From Phanerodontia chrysosporium (lineage: Eukaryota; Basidiomycota; Agaricomycetes; Polyporales; Phanerochaetaceae), in NCBI GenBank assembly GCA_001910725.1, contig MJGA01000010.1, positions 1-64,000 of the forward strand: DNA of 64,000 nucleotides, written 5' to 3'. The translations under genes and the position numbers were made by a program. Below, in pieces: positions 63,279 through 64,000 of this stretch (the stretch's first letter is position 1; each line of letters starts with the position of its first letter). Under the pieces are notes generated by a model. The model saw only the letters and a list, made by a program, of their open reading frames with translations. It was not told the DNA's origin and searched no databases.

Positions 63279-64000
63279 ATGGAGGCACAGCACGACGGGG
63301 GCAGTTCGCAACCGAAGGGTTCACAAGACGAAGATGGTCAATGTCGACGCGGTTCAGCCTGTGAGCGTCTAGGTTCCAACCGCCATCAGATCTGTTTGAT
63401 GGCCCCCCGAGTGCGGGAGTGCCAGTCCACCGAGCTCGACAACCATCTCCCTCCAGCACGCCAGCACTTGTCCAAAGTCCAAGACGGACCCCCTCATATG
63501 GCTGTTGGACTTGTATCCCCCTCCTTCCCTGACAAGCCTGCCAGCCACGACGACGCCAACGACGGAGATACCTCAACACGCTGGAACGCGAGTGACATTC
63601 TCCTTGCTGCGCAGGTAAAGTATTTGCCGACCTGCGTTATTATTGTGGTACTGACGCGTTTGCAGCTGGGAATTTTGGCCTCGCAGCACCATCGAAGCGA
63701 CTACAGCTTCCAGAAGTATGGCGTGAAGGGTGAGCCGACTACCCACTCTCCACAGGCGATCTACTCACGAGACAACACCAGGCGCTCCTGTAGCCTATGT
63801 ACCACTATCCTTACAATACCCAGATCATTATCAGCAGCTGCTGGACCAGCAAGCGGCGTATGAAGGCTGCCAGGCGTGGTGGCCCAGCCGAAGACTCGCG
63901 CAGACGCGCCACGACGCGCACGAGCAGAACCCCCGTAATCACGAGCCGACCATCATAAGGCACACCACTACCTCATATACCTTGCAAGAGGATCTTCTTA
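63279..64000 (+). CDS. Partial uncharacterised gene running off the right edge
   Basis: Start uncertain: an ATG at 63279 opens MEAQHDGGSS; a later Met (MAVGLVSPSFPD, about 63500) is possible. The first exon ends after DTSTRWNASDILLAAQ near 63615, a second reads LGILASQHHRSDYSFQKYGV, and a third begins near 63782 (VAYVPLSLQYPDHYQQLLDQ) and is still open at 64000. Low-complexity, Gln/His/Arg-rich; no domain recognised. Possibly a regulatory protein, but the visible part is too short to say. Confidence 0.4.

Noticed and set aside
1..64000. CRISPR arrays, operons, bacterial-type terminators
   Set aside because: The window is clearly eukaryotic: spliced genes, Pol II TATA boxes, Pol III tRNA.

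Overview
The window is from a filamentous basidiomycete, probably a wood- or litter-decaying agaricomycete. Genes carry many short 48-70 nt GT-AG introns, core promoters have clear TATA boxes about 70-110 nt before the start codon, and the gene set (GH55 glucanase, Con-6, AKR13-type reductases, UbiA prenyltransferase, F-box proteins, a cytochrome P450 fragment) is typical of that group. The species call is inference. Wherever I could resolve every exon, the lengths sum to an exact multiple of three, and I used that as the main check on gene models.

Left third (1-15,500). Two same-family Ty3/gypsy chromovirus elements lie on the minus strand. Copy 1 (1-4137) is cut by the window edge and decayed. 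Copy 2 (7789-15487) is complete: two 696-bp LTRs with no difference I could find, a 5-bp target duplication GCATC, gag, pol with protease/RT/RNase H/integrase, a chromodomain, and an additional ORF upstream of gag. It shows a Tf1-like self-priming site, a -1 frameshift signal (GGGTTTT plus hairpin), a leader intron whose removal creates the start codon of the extra ORF, and a gag frame open about 135 codons upstream of its first AUG. It landed directly between the TATA box and the coding region of a con-6 gene and seems to have replaced that gene's promoter. Copy 1 abuts a broken aldo-keto reductase (AKR) gene whose intact paralogue follows at 5591-6844.

Middle (15,500-38,000). A FAD monooxygenase, a 5'-only P450 fragment, a 15-exon secreted GH55 exo-beta-1,3-glucanase, a third AKR copy with a 13-bp deletion, an enoyl-CoA hydratase with an apparent frameshift, dynactin p50 (dynamitin), a cluster of inverted tRNA-Ser T-arm-like motifs next to a real intron-containing tRNA-Ser(GCT), and an F-box protein.

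Right (38,000-64,000). Two large paralogous, uncharacterised multi-module proteins (38374-42169 and 48821-53636, minus) bracket a UbiA prenyltransferase, LSm2 and an F-box/WD40 protein. Then come a WDR83/MORG1-like WD40 protein, a dimeric alpha/beta-barrel protein, a small divergent cofilin, a membrane protein with a pentapeptide repeat, and a partial gene at the right edge. Several apparent frameshifts in otherwise good genes could be real decay or assembly errors; two sit in short C runs.
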